Below, piece by piece: positions 1 through 7,395 of a DNA stretch of 22,957 bases (positions are counted from its first letter, which is position 1; the number at the start of each line of letters is the position of its first letter). This stretch comes from an uncultured Oscillospiraceae bacterium (GTDB lineage: Bacteria; Bacillota; Clostridia; Oscillospirales; Acutalibacteraceae). The position numbers were made by a program, and so were the translations under genes. The DNA lies in the NCBI GenBank assembly GCA_900540305.1, contig UQFL01000034.1:1-22957 (forward strand), written 5' to 3'. Under the pieces are notes generated by a model. That model was not told the origin of the DNA. It did not search any database and was given only the letters and a program-made list of their open reading frames with translations.

Positions 1-47
1 GAGATCAGCCTCGGTCTCGTGGGCTCGGAGATGTGTATAAGAGACAG
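1..47 (+). other. Nextera i7 adapter read-through (not genomic)
   Basis: Positions 14-47 match the 34-nt Illumina Nextera Read 2 adapter, and its last 19 bases (29-47, AGATGTGTATAAGAGACAG) are the Tn5 mosaic end. Positions 6-13 (CAGCCTCG) fit the 8-base i7 index slot and, from memory, the index called N710. Positions 1-5 (GAGAT) fit the end of the P7 oligo. This is library-preparation sequence, so the genome begins near 48. Confidence 0.98.
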
Positions 48-48
48 A

Positions 49-54
49 TATAAT
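49..54 (+). promoter_or_regulatory. Possible -10 of secG promoter, -35 lost at contig edge
   Basis: TATAAT stands directly after the adapter junction, 34 nt before the secG start. A transcription start would fall near 61. The -35 position would lie in lost sequence replaced by adapter, so this is a half promoter supported only by the -10 match. Confidence 0.35.
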
Positions 55-87
55 CCTTTAGTACAAATAACTACGGAGGATTATATC

Positions 88-339
88 ATGCTTTGGTATC
101 ATTATGTTTTCGGAGCAGTTTTAATTTTAGTATCTATCATAATTATTGCAGTTGTATTACTTCAGGAGGGTCGTTCACAGAACCTTTCAGGCGCTATTGC
201 CGGCGGTGCTGAAACTTTCCTTGGAAAGACTAAGGCAAGAACGATTGAAGCCAAGCTTGAAAGAATAACAAAATGGCTTATTATTGCTTTCTTTGTTATC
301 GTGCTTGCAGCTTTCCTTATCTTCCTTTTCATTGGTTAA
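88..339 (+). CDS. secG: Protein-export membrane protein SecG
   Basis: SecG is the small accessory subunit of the SecYEG translocon in the inner membrane, where it helps SecA-driven protein export. The product is 83 residues, the usual family size. It has two hydrophobic membrane segments (about residues 5-25 and 63-82) joined by a cytoplasmic loop with the typical LLQEGR start, the LSGAIAGGAE stretch and a basic part after it. The ATG at 88 is chosen because a strong ribosome site (CGGAGGA, 74-80) lies 7 nt upstream. The open frame continues upstream to an ATG at 19, but those residues are encoded by sequencing adapter and leader and are not real. A terminator follows directly. Confidence 0.93.
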   Translation: MLWYHYVFGAVLILVSIIIIAVVLLQEGRSQNLSGAIAGGAETFLGKTKARTIEAKLERITKWLIIAFFVIVLAAFLIFLFIG

Positions 340-349
340 GATTATTTTA

Positions 350-380
350 TAACCTTGCGTTAAGCAAGGTTATTTTTTTT
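350..380 (+). terminator. Rho-independent terminator after secG
   Basis: A 9-bp stem (TAACCTTGC at 350-358 with GCAAGGTTA at 364-372) closes a GTTAA loop and is followed by eight T residues. The next gene begins only 10 nt after the T-run. Confidence 0.92.
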
Positions 381-389
381 GGTGCAGTG

Positions 390-1250
390 ATGAATTATAT
401 TATTTTTGATTTAGAGTGGAACAACGCATATGATTATAAAGCCAAAAAAGGCATTAATGAGATTATTGAAATAGGCGCTGTTAAGCTCGACAGAAATCTT
501 AATATCACAGATACTTTTAAACAGCTTATCAAACCCAAGCTTTCAAGAAAACTGTCTAAAAGATTTGTTGATTTAACCTCTATAACACAGGAAGAAATAA
601 ATAATAATGGCATTCCGTTTAAGGATGCTATATCTGATTTTGCCCGTTGGGCAGGTGACGGCGCTCTTTTTATGAGTTGGTCAAACAGCGACCTTTATGT
701 GCTTGTTTCAAACTATATTCGCTTTTTCGGCACTTCATATGTACCTTTTATTAAATATTACACTGATGTGCAGAAATATTGCCAGCAATGCGCTGATATT
801 CAGGGCAGGGACCAGGTGAGTCTTGCTCATTGCGCAGAGTTTTTGTCAATTAGCGTTGATAAAGATAATTTGCACAGAGCGCTTGAGGACTGCTATATTG
901 CGGCTGAATGTTTTAAATCAGTTTTTGACAAGGACAAGCTAAAGGGCTTTATCAGCGAATGTGATGAAGATTTTTTCGGACGCCTTGCGTTTAAGCCGTT
1001 TATTATAACCAAACCTGTAAGTGAACATTATAACTTTTATAATGAAAAGTTTAGTTGCCCTGCGTGTAATGAGGATATGAAACAGGTGGGCGATGTTCAG
1101 CTTATAAATAACTCTTTCAGAACAGTATGTACTTGCAAAAAATGCAAAAAGAAATTCTGGGCTTATGCACGAATTAAAAAGGTGTATGACGGTGTTTCTG
1201 TTGCAAAAAGAATAACTAGAATGAGCAAAAATAAATATAATAAAAGTTAA
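390..1250 (+). CDS. DEDDh-type 3'-5' exonuclease with C-terminal zinc ribbon
   Basis: This is a 286-residue exonuclease of the RNase T/DnaQ (DEDDh) superfamily, resembling KapD-like proteins. Members remove nucleotides from 3' ends using two metal ions; the natural substrate here cannot be told. ExoI is D7-x-E9 (FDLEW), ExoII is the SWSNSDLYVL region, and ExoIII is H162-RALE-D167. After the nuclease fold (about 1-185) comes a treble of cysteines, C223-x2-C226 and C247-x-C249-x2-C252, that looks like a zinc ribbon for nucleic-acid or protein binding. The ATG at 390 is preferred because the exonuclease motif starts right after it. The frame is open to 273, inside secG, but that part is unrelated. 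No clear ribosome site is present, and GTG at 387 is an alternative start. It sits just beyond the secG terminator, so expression may depend on read-through. Confidence 0.82.
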   Translation: MNYIIFDLEWNNAYDYKAKKGINEIIEIGAVKLDRNLNITDTFKQLIKPKLSRKLSKRFVDLTSITQEEINNNGIPFKDAISDFARWAGDGALFMSWSNSDLYVLVSNYIRFFGTSYVPFIKYYTDVQKYCQQCADIQGRDQVSLAHCAEFLSISVDKDNLHRALEDCYIAAECFKSVFDKDKLKGFISECDEDFFGRLAFKPFIITKPVSEHYNFYNEKFSCPACNEDMKQVGDVQLINNSFRTVCTCKKCKKKFWAYARIKKVYDGVSVAKRITRMSKNKYNKS

Positions 1251-1284
1251 CAATTTTTTTCTTTATTTAATTTTACAAATATTG

Positions 1285-1290
1285 TATAAT
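1285..1290 (+). promoter_or_regulatory. Possible -10 for the PBP gene
   Basis: TATAAT lies 42 nt before the PBP start in an AT-rich gap. The hexamer 17 nt upstream (TTTATT, 1262-1267) is a poor -35, so only the -10 carries weight. Confidence 0.4.
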
Positions 1291-1331
1291 TAATTAGCTG
1301 TTTATATTTCATCTTATAAGGAGGTATGGTT

Positions 1332-3701
1332 ATGGCAAGCGATTACGATGATTTGTTGGAATCATTTATGAATAATTCTGCCAAGGTGTATGACGAAGAT
1401 AAAATGAATTCTTCATCAAACAAGAGTGAAAAGCCTGCTGCATACATCAAAAGTGAAAATACGGCAAAACAGCATGTTGAAAGAAAACGCACTAAAAATG
1501 CTTCAAAGCCGAAAAAGACTAAAAAACCGCCCAAAAAGGTAAGTACCGGTCCTAAATCAAAAGTTGTAAAGATTTTGCTTGGTATTCTACTTATAGTTGC
1601 GGTTGTTTGCGTTGTCTGCTTCTCGGTTATTTGTATATATGGTTACAGCTTTGTTCACGGCGACCCTGTATTTAACCTTACTGAAGAGAAGTATTCGCAG
1701 AATCAAACATCTTTCATTTACGGCTATGACAGCGATAATAACCCCGTTGAGCTTACAAGACTTCACGGCGAAGAGAACAGAATTTGGGTTGACCTTGACA
1801 ATATGAGTCCATATCTGCGCTCTGCTTTTATCGCTACTGAAGACCAGCGTTTTGAAAAACATAGTGGTGTTGACTGGATTAGAACAATAGGCGTTATTGT
1901 TAAGCCGTCAAACAGAAGCCAGGGCGGTTCAACTATAACACAGCAGTTAATTAAAAACCTTACTGATGAAAATGATGTAACTATTGTCAGAAAGTTTAAC
2001 GAAATACTTTCTGCATTGAACCTTGAACGAAATTATAATAAAGACGAGATCATTGAGGCTTATCTCAATACAATTTATCTTTCTGAGGGTTGTTACGGTG
2101 TTAAAACTGCCTCTGAAAAGTATTTCGGAAAAGATGTTTCTGATTTGAATATTGCGGAGTGTGCTTGTTTAGCGGCGATTACGCAATATCCTTATAAATA
2201 TGACCCACTTGTAAATCCTGATAAAAACAGAACAAGACAACTTTGGATTCTTAAAGAAATGTATAATCAGGGCTTTATTTCAGAACAAGAATATAATGAA
2301 GCTGTAGATTATGAAATGATATTTACTAACAGTGAAAACTATGAGGGAAGCCAGGTTTCTGATTCATCTTCAGCGGGTAATGAAAATGTAATTGATTCAT
2401 ACTATGTTGACTATGTTGTTAAAACTGTTCTTGAAGATTTGCAGAAAATGGGTTACACCGAGAGAAAGGCTAAATCTCTTCTCTACGGCGGTGGTTTGAA
2501 GATATATACTGCCATTGATTTCGAGGTTCAGGAAGCAATGGAAGATATATATGAAAACTACAAGAAAATGCCTGATGAAACAGTTCAGGGCGCTATGGTT
2601 GTAATGAATTATGAAGGCAGAGTGCTCGGGCTTGTCGGAGGCACAGGAGAGTATTCCGGCTCGCTCAGTCTTAACAGAGCTTTTCAGTCTGAAAGACAGC
2701 CTGGTTCAACCATCAAACCTCTTTCAGTATATGGTCCTGCATTTGAAAAGAGCCTTCAGGACGATAATTGTGATATTTACTGGTCAACTCTAATTGAGGA
2801 TAAACCGCTTAAAAAGGTTGATGGCGATTGGTGGCCGACAAATGAAGGTGGCGGTTATTCAAGTAAAAGTGTAACTATTCAGTACGGTCTTTCAAAATCA
2901 CTCAATACCGTTTCTGCGAGAACACTTGATAAAATCGGCGTTGACTATTCATTTGATTTTATTTCTCAGCGTTTCCATATTTCAACTCTTGACGAAGTAA
3001 AGGACTGCGATTATGCGCCTATGGCAACAGGTTCACTTACTTCAGGTGCAACTGTTCTTGATATGACAGCCGCTTACGCAACTTTCGGTAACGGTGGCGT
3101 ATATTATGCTCCGTATTGTTACTATAAAATTGAAGATAGCCAGGGCAATGTTCTTATAGAAACAGACCCGTCTTCAACAAAAGAACAGGCACTCAGCGAA
3201 AGCACAGGCTGGCTTATGAATAAACTCCTTCAGACAGTTATGACTTCGGGTACAGGTTCATCCTATAAAATTTCTGGCGTTGAGTGCTTTGGTAAAACAG
3301 GTACAACAACAGCTTCTAAGGACCGTTGGTTTATAGGTGGTACTCCCGAGTATGTAGCTGCAGTTTGGTACGGTTATGATACGCCAAAAGAAATTAAGTA
3401 CAGACTTTCACCTAACCCGTCAGGTACTATTTGGAATGTCGTTATGAATAATATTTATGACGCAAAAGGTATTCAGGTATCAGAATTTCCTGAGTATGAC
3501 GGCATCGTCAGAAAAGCCTATGACCCAAGCAACGGACTTTTGGCTAGCTATTCAAGTGGAGTATACGGCTGGTACGATGTAAATAATCTTCCCGGATATT
3601 CTTCTAAAACCGTTCAGTCTAATTCAGATGATGATAGTGATGACAACAGCGAAACAGAGGCGAAAGAAACAACATCTGCCGCTGCACAAGAATCTGAATA
3701 A
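1332..3701 (+). CDS. Class A penicillin-binding protein (glycosyltransferase-transpeptidase)
   Basis: A bifunctional peptidoglycan synthase of 789 residues that polymerises lipid II glycan strands and cross-links stem peptides at the outer face of the membrane. Order: a Lys/Pro-rich cytoplasmic tail (1-77), one membrane anchor (about 78-105), a GT51 domain with catalytic Glu170 in ATEDQRF, GGSTITQQ (198-205) and the RKFNEILSALNLE and EAYLN motifs, then a transpeptidase domain with S459-T-I-K462, S523-L-N525 and K655-T-G657. It ends in an acidic Ser/Asp/Glu-rich tail. All catalytic motifs are intact. The start is ATG 1332 because AAGGAGG (1318-1324) lies 7 nt upstream; the ATG at 1326 is too close to it. 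The gene is monocistronic, closed by a strong terminator. It resembles PBP1a/PonA but the exact paralogue is not assigned. Confidence 0.95.
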   Translation: MASDYDDLLESFMNNSAKVYDEDKMNSSSNKSEKPAAYIKSENTAKQHVERKRTKNASKPKKTKKPPKKVSTGPKSKVVKILLGILLIVAVVCVVCFSVICIYGYSFVHGDPVFNLTEEKYSQNQTSFIYGYDSDNNPVELTRLHGEENRIWVDLDNMSPYLRSAFIATEDQRFEKHSGVDWIRTIGVIVKPSNRSQGGSTITQQLIKNLTDENDVTIVRKFNEILSALNLERNYNKDEIIEAYLNTIYLSEGCYGVKTASEKYFGKDVSDLNIAECACLAAITQYPYKYDPLVNPDKNRTRQLWILKEMYNQGFISEQEYNEAVDYEMIFTNSENYEGSQVSDSSSAGNENVIDSYYVDYVVKTVLEDLQKMGYTERKAKSLLYGGGLKIYTAIDFEVQEAMEDIYENYKKMPDETVQGAMVVMNYEGRVLGLVGGTGEYSGSLSLNRAFQSERQPGSTIKPLSVYGPAFEKSLQDDNCDIYWSTLIEDKPLKKVDGDWWPTNEGGGYSSKSVTIQYGLSKSLNTVSARTLDKIGVDYSFDFISQRFHISTLDEVKDCDYAPMATGSLTSGATVLDMTAAYATFGNGGVYYAPYCYYKIEDSQGNVLIETDPSSTKEQALSESTGWLMNKLLQTVMTSGTGSSYKISGVECFGKTGTTTASKDRWFIGGTPEYVAAVWYGYDTPKEIKYRLSPNPSGTIWNVVMNNIYDAKGIQVSEFPEYDGIVRKAYDPSNGLLASYSSGVYGWYDVNNLPGYSSKTVQSNSDDDSDDNSETEAKETTSAAAQESE

Positions 3702-3716
3702 AGATTAAAAAATAAT

Positions 3717-3748
3717 AACAACGGCATCGTTACGGTGCCGTTGTTTTA
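3717..3748 (+). terminator. Rho-independent terminator after the PBP gene
   Basis: A stem of about 13 bp (AACAACGGCATCG paired with CGGTGCCGTTGTT, including one G-T pair) has a TTA loop and runs into TTTT. The stem is GC-rich in its middle and clearly separates the PBP from ruvX. Confidence 0.88.
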
Positions 3749-3773
3749 ATATTTAGTTGTATGGTATTAATTT

Positions 3774-4193
3774 ATGATAATTATGGCTGTTGATTACGGC
3801 GATGTCAGAACAGGCATTGCCTTTTGTGATAAAAATGAAATTTTGGCGTCTCCGTTTACCGTTATTAATGAAACTTATGCACCGAAACTCGCAAAAAAGG
3901 TGTGCGAGATTGCTAAAGAAAATAATGCTGAGCAGATAATTATAGGCTTGCCCGTAAATATGGACGGTACTCAGGGTTACAGATGTGATGAGTGCAAAGC
4001 GCTCGGTGATTTGGTGTCTGAGCTTACGGATATTCCCGTTGAGTTTGAGGACGAAAGACTTACCACGGTAATTGCTCATAATTTTCTTTCTCAAAATAAT
4101 GTAAGAGGTAAAAAAAGAAAAAATACAGTTGACGCTGTTTCGGCAAGCGTTATTTTGCAATCATATATTGACAAAAGAAAAAAGAATATATAA
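3774..4193 (+). CDS. ruvX: Putative pre-16S rRNA nuclease / Holliday junction resolvase RuvX (YqgF)
   Basis: A 139-residue member of the YqgF/RuvX family, an RNase H-fold nuclease linked to 16S rRNA 5' end maturation and, in some species, Holliday junction resolution. Visible motifs are MAVDYGDVRTG with the first catalytic Asp, IIIGLPVNMDGT, DERLTT, and the final NTVDAVSASVILQSYID with the last acidic residue. Length is normal. Two starts are possible: ATG 3774, giving the family-like MIIMAVDYG, and ATG 3783. Neither has a ribosome site. A weak promoter-like pair (TTGTTT 3741-3746 inside the preceding terminator arm and TATTAA 3765-3770) would begin RNA near the start codon, so a leaderless or near-leaderless message is possible but unproven. 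It heads a row of genes reaching 7235. Confidence 0.87.
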   Translation: MIIMAVDYGDVRTGIAFCDKNEILASPFTVINETYAPKLAKKVCEIAKENNAEQIIIGLPVNMDGTQGYRCDECKALGDLVSELTDIPVEFEDERLTTVIAHNFLSQNNVRGKKRKNTVDAVSASVILQSYIDKRKKNI

Positions 4194-4226
4194 ATTATTA
4201 CTGCCGTATTATTTTACGGTGGTATT

Positions 4227-4745
4227 GTGGAATTTTCTCTTTTTAAAGTAAGAATAAAAATTGATTTCAGCTTTGTTTTTATATTAATTGCGGCTGTATT
4301 TTTCGGGTATGATTATCTGCCGCAAATTTTGCTTTTTTCCGTTCTTCACGAGGCAGGGCATATAATTGCACTTTACTTTTTCAAAGCTCCTCCATACAGA
4401 ATTGTATTTTCTTTTTTCGGAATAGGTTTGAAATATGAAAACAGGCTTTCGCCGCCCCAGGAAGCAATTATGACAGCTGCGGGTCCTTTTGTGAATTTAT
4501 TGCTTTATCTCTTTTTGCACGATGAAGTTAATTTATTTTTACTTTTTATAAATCTTTTTCCTGCTTTTCCTCTTGACGGCGGTCGAATTTTAAAATGCGC
4601 TTTTCCGTCTTGTTATAAAGCAGTTTCTTTAGTGTTTATTATAATTTTGCTTGCAGTATCAGTATTTTTGCTGATTGAATATAAGATTTTTTCATTGCTG
4701 TTTATTGCAGTATATCTATTGATTTTTAATATGAGGTCGTTATGA
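4227..4745 (+). CDS. Small M50-family (site-2 type) membrane metalloprotease
   Basis: A 172-residue intramembrane zinc protease of the M50/SpoIVFB-like group, which cut membrane-bound substrates within the bilayer. The metal-binding motif is H41-E42-A-G-H45, and the second site is FPAFPLDGGR with Asp117. At least four hydrophobic segments (about 13-35, 33-50, 83-113, 127-165) are visible. It lacks the C-terminal CBS domain of Bacillus SpoIVFB, and no SpoIVFA-like partner lies nearby, so a sporulation role is only a guess. The start is a GTG at 4227; no ATG exists before the conserved core. A small hairpin (CCGTA 4204-4208 with TACGG 4215-4219) occupies the place of the ribosome site. The stop overlaps the next start as ATGA, implying translational coupling. 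Confidence 0.82.
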   Translation: MEFSLFKVRIKIDFSFVFILIAAVFFGYDYLPQILLFSVLHEAGHIIALYFFKAPPYRIVFSFFGIGLKYENRLSPPQEAIMTAAGPFVNLLLYLFLHDEVNLFLLFINLFPAFPLDGGRILKCAFPSCYKAVSLVFIIILLAVSVFLLIEYKIFSLLFIAVYLLIFNMRSL

Positions 4746-6583
4746 AAAAATGTGTTGAAAAAATACTTCAGTATGTACAAAAGCCTGCCCGTTATGTCGG
4801 CGGTGAACTTAATAGTGTTGTAAAGGACGCTGATAAAGTTGATTTGAGATATGCTTTCTGCTTTCCTGATTTATATGAAATTGGTATGAGCCATCTCGGA
4901 ATGAAAATTCTTTATTCCCTTGTAAATAGTAGGGAAGACGCATGGTGCGAGCGTGTATTTGCACCCGATACCGATATGGAAGAGCAGATGAGGAAAAATA
5001 ATGTTCCTTTGTTTGCGCTTGAAAGCGGAGATTATATCAAAGATTTTGATTTAATCGGATTCACTCTTATGTATGAACTTTCATATACAAATGTACTCAA
5101 CATGCTTGATCTTGCAGGAATTCCACTTAAGTCTGAGGAAAGAAAAGACCTTGCACCGATAATCTGCTGTGGTGGACCTTGTGCCTGCAATCCTGAGCCG
5201 ATTGCGGACTTCGTTGATATTGTTTTTCTCGGTGACGGGGAAGAGTCCACTATGGAGCTACTTGATTTACTCAAGGAATGTAAAAAGAACGGCGAGTCAA
5301 AACTTGAATTTCTCAAAAAAGCTAAAGATATTAGAGGTGTTTATGTTCCCTCATTTTATAAAGACTCCTATAATGAGGACGGTACTTTAAAATCCCTTGA
5401 ACCGCTTTACGGCGCTCCTGCTAAGGTGAAAAAAGCCGTTGTGTCTGATATGAACACTTGTTTTTATCCCAAGGAATTCGTTGTGCCGTTTATCAGCATT
5501 GTGCACGATAGAGCCGTTGAAGAGATTTTCAGGGGATGTATAAGAGGGTGCCGTTTCTGTCAGGCAGGCTTCACATACAGACCAATCAGAGAAAAAAGTG
5601 TTGAAACAATAAACAGACAGGCTAAGGATTTGATAAAGTCAACAGGATATGATGAGCTTTCACTTTGCTCGCTTTCCACATCGGACCATAGTTGTGTAAA
5701 TGAAATGCTCAATTCTCTTATTGACTGGACTGTTAAGGATAAGATAAGTCTTTCTCTGCCGTCTCTCAGAGTTGATAATTTCTCGGACGAGCTTGTGGAC
5801 AAGCTGAATAAAGTTAGAAAAAGCGGTCTTACTTTCGCCCCTGAAGCGGGAACACAGAGACTTCGTGATGTTATCAATAAAAATGTAAACGAGGAAGAAG
5901 TAATCAATACCTGCGTAAAGGCGTTTGATAACGGCTGGACATCGGTAAAACTTTATTTTATGATGGGACTTCCTACTGAAACAATGGAAGATATTGAGGG
6001 CATTGCCGATCTCGGTATGAAAGTTGTTCATTCATTCTATAAAAATCCCAACAGACAAAAGGGTACGGGGGTTTCTGTTTCAATAAGCTGTGCTTCATTT
6101 ATTCCAAAGCCTTTTACTCCTTTCCAGTGGGAGCCTGAGGATACTATGGAAAGCCTGAGGGCAAAGCAGGCTCATTTGCTTGAATCAATACCAACTAAAA
6201 AAATCAAAGTTTCTTACCATGAAACGCCAACATCTCTTCTTGAGGGTGTACTTGCAAGGGGAGACAGAAGACTTTGTAATGTTCTCTATGACGCTTACAA
6301 ACTCGGATGCAAATTTGATTCGTGGGGAGATAAATTTAACTTTGACGGTTGGATGAAAGCGTTTGAAATGAACGGTATAGACCCTTATTTCTATACTCAG
6401 CGCAGACGAGATTTCAGCGAACTTCTTCCGTGGGATCACCTCGATTTCGGCGTTTCAAGAAAGTTCCTTGAAAATGAAAACAAAAAAGCGCATGAGAACA
6501 AAACAACTCCGCATTGCAGAATAAAATGTGCAGGCTGCGGCGCTAATATGCTTAACGGAGGTCACTGTGATGCGAGAGGTTAG
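4742..6583 (+). CDS. B12-binding-like radical SAM protein (TIGR03960-type, function unknown)
   Basis: A 613-residue radical SAM protein. The N-terminal part (about 25-190) resembles the cobalamin-binding-type fold seen before many radical SAM cores (FPDLYEIGMSHLG, GGPCACNPEPIADF, GDGEE). The radical SAM core follows, with the cluster motif C266-IRG-C270-RF-C273. The C-terminus holds further cysteines (CRIKCAGCGANML and a last GGHC), possibly another metal site. From memory this matches the TIGR03960 family, found next to or fused with DUF2344. Its reaction is not known to me. It begins in an ATGA overlap with the M50 protease and overlaps its DUF2344 partner by 14 nt, so the three are probably co-translated. 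No substrate can be deduced. Confidence 0.85.
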   Translation: MKKCVEKILQYVQKPARYVGGELNSVVKDADKVDLRYAFCFPDLYEIGMSHLGMKILYSLVNSREDAWCERVFAPDTDMEEQMRKNNVPLFALESGDYIKDFDLIGFTLMYELSYTNVLNMLDLAGIPLKSEERKDLAPIICCGGPCACNPEPIADFVDIVFLGDGEESTMELLDLLKECKKNGESKLEFLKKAKDIRGVYVPSFYKDSYNEDGTLKSLEPLYGAPAKVKKAVVSDMNTCFYPKEFVVPFISIVHDRAVEEIFRGCIRGCRFCQAGFTYRPIREKSVETINRQAKDLIKSTGYDELSLCSLSTSDHSCVNEMLNSLIDWTVKDKISLSLPSLRVDNFSDELVDKLNKVRKSGLTFAPEAGTQRLRDVINKNVNEEEVINTCVKAFDNGWTSVKLYFMMGLPTETMEDIEGIADLGMKVVHSFYKNPNRQKGTGVSVSISCASFIPKPFTPFQWEPEDTMESLRAKQAHLLESIPTKKIKVSYHETPTSLLEGVLARGDRRLCNVLYDAYKLGCKFDSWGDKFNFDGWMKAFEMNGIDPYFYTQRRRDFSELLPWDHLDFGVSRKFLENENKKAHENKTTPHCRIKCAGCGANMLNGGHCDARG

Positions 6584-7235
6584 ACTGATTTTTTCAAAAA
6601 CAGACAGATGTAAATATATAAGCCACCTTGATATTAACAGATGTATGGCAAGAGCCCTCACTAGAGCGCATATACCGCTTTGGTACACAGAGGGATTTAA
6701 TCCTCATCCTTATATGTGTTTTTCTCTTCCGCTTTCTCTCGGAGTAGAAAGTTTATGCGAAAGTCTTGATATTCGTATCGTTGGCGACATAGAAAACGAT
6801 GAAATAAAAAATAAACTCAATAAAATGTTACCCGACGGAATCAGGATACTTGATGTGTACGATGATTTTCGTGACTGCGCAGAGATTGCCTTTTCTGATT
6901 ATGTCTTCAAATTTGAGTTCAAAGACAATGAAACCGCTCTTCAAAAGCTCAAAGCTGTTTTGGAAAGCGAGACTATTCCGGCACTTAAAAAGGCAAAACA
7001 AGGTCGCAAGAGAGTTCTTAAAGAAACGGATATTAAGCAGTATATTGATAAGTACAATATTTCAATCAGAGACGAGGATATAGTACTCAATATACGCCTT
7101 GCCGCAGGGCAGAACAGAAATCTTAATCCTACACTTTTATTTGATACGCTTATCAGGCTTATTGATATGGATTTTGAATGGCGCAGTATTTCAAGAATTG
7201 CGCTTCTTGATAAAAATTACAATGTTTTCAAATAA
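6570..7235 (+). CDS. DUF2344 (TIGR03936) radical SAM-associated protein
   Basis: A 221-residue protein matching the DUF2344/TIGR03936 family, recognisable by REVRLIFSKTDRCKYISHLD near the start and the NPHPYMCFSLPLSLGVES stretch. In many Clostridia this domain is fused to the C-terminus of the radical SAM protein encoded just upstream; here the two are split into overlapping genes. The true start is ATG 6570, because GGAGG (6557-6561) is 8 nt upstream; GTG 6567 is possible. A longer open frame from 6528 adds only residues read out of phase from the radical SAM gene. The likely role is as an accessory or substrate-presenting partner of the radical SAM enzyme, by inference from fusion. No terminator follows before the rplS promoter. 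Confidence 0.85.
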   Translation: MREVRLIFSKTDRCKYISHLDINRCMARALTRAHIPLWYTEGFNPHPYMCFSLPLSLGVESLCESLDIRIVGDIENDEIKNKLNKMLPDGIRILDVYDDFRDCAEIAFSDYVFKFEFKDNETALQKLKAVLESETIPALKKAKQGRKRVLKETDIKQYIDKYNISIRDEDIVLNIRLAAGQNRNLNPTLLFDTLIRLIDMDFEWRSISRIALLDKNYNVFK

Positions 7236-7240
7236 AACAC

Positions 7241-7269
7241 TTGCATTTTGATATGAAATGTGATATATT
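7241..7269 (+). promoter_or_regulatory. rplS promoter (extended -10)
   Basis: TTGCAT (7241-7246) and TATATT (7264-7269) are spaced by exactly 17 nt, and TG at 7261-7262 makes an extended -10. RNA should start near 7276, giving a leader of about 120 nt before rplS. Confidence 0.75.
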
Positions 7270-7273
7270 ATTA

Positions 7274-7371
7274 CCGCATTTGTTCCGTTGCTATCCCGCA
7301 ACGCGTTTAATGCTCTTGCGTTTACAGGCATTTAAGCGGATGGTCCTCTTTCATTTTGTTACGAACATCCG
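7274..7371 (+). promoter_or_regulatory. Structured 5' leader of rplS (candidate L19 leader)
   Basis: Two hairpins are clear: CGTTGC/GCAACG (7286-7291 with 7298-7303, loop TATCCC) and TTAATGC with GCATTTAA (7307-7313 with 7328-7335, one bulge). CCGC (7274-7277) can pair with GCGG (7336-7339) and would close both into a three-way junction. The same GCGG overlaps CGGATG (7337-7342), which can instead pair with CATCCG (7366-7371). The two helices exclude one another. L19 leaders that bind their own protein are known in Firmicutes; whether this belongs to that family is inferred from position. Confidence 0.6.
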
Positions 7372-7395
7372 ATAAATAAAAAGGAGGAAATTGTA

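Noticed and set aside
19..87. N-terminal extension of secG beginning with MGSEMCIRDR
   Set aside because: It is translated from Nextera adapter and leader; the true start at 88 has a strong ribosome site.
3753..4160. 135-codon open frame on the minus strand over ruvX
   Set aside because: It is antisense to a clearly recognised gene, has no family resemblance and lacks a ribosome site.
5660..6031. 123-codon minus-strand frame within the radical SAM gene
   Set aside because: It is a shadow frame; the plus-strand product carries conserved motifs through the same bases.
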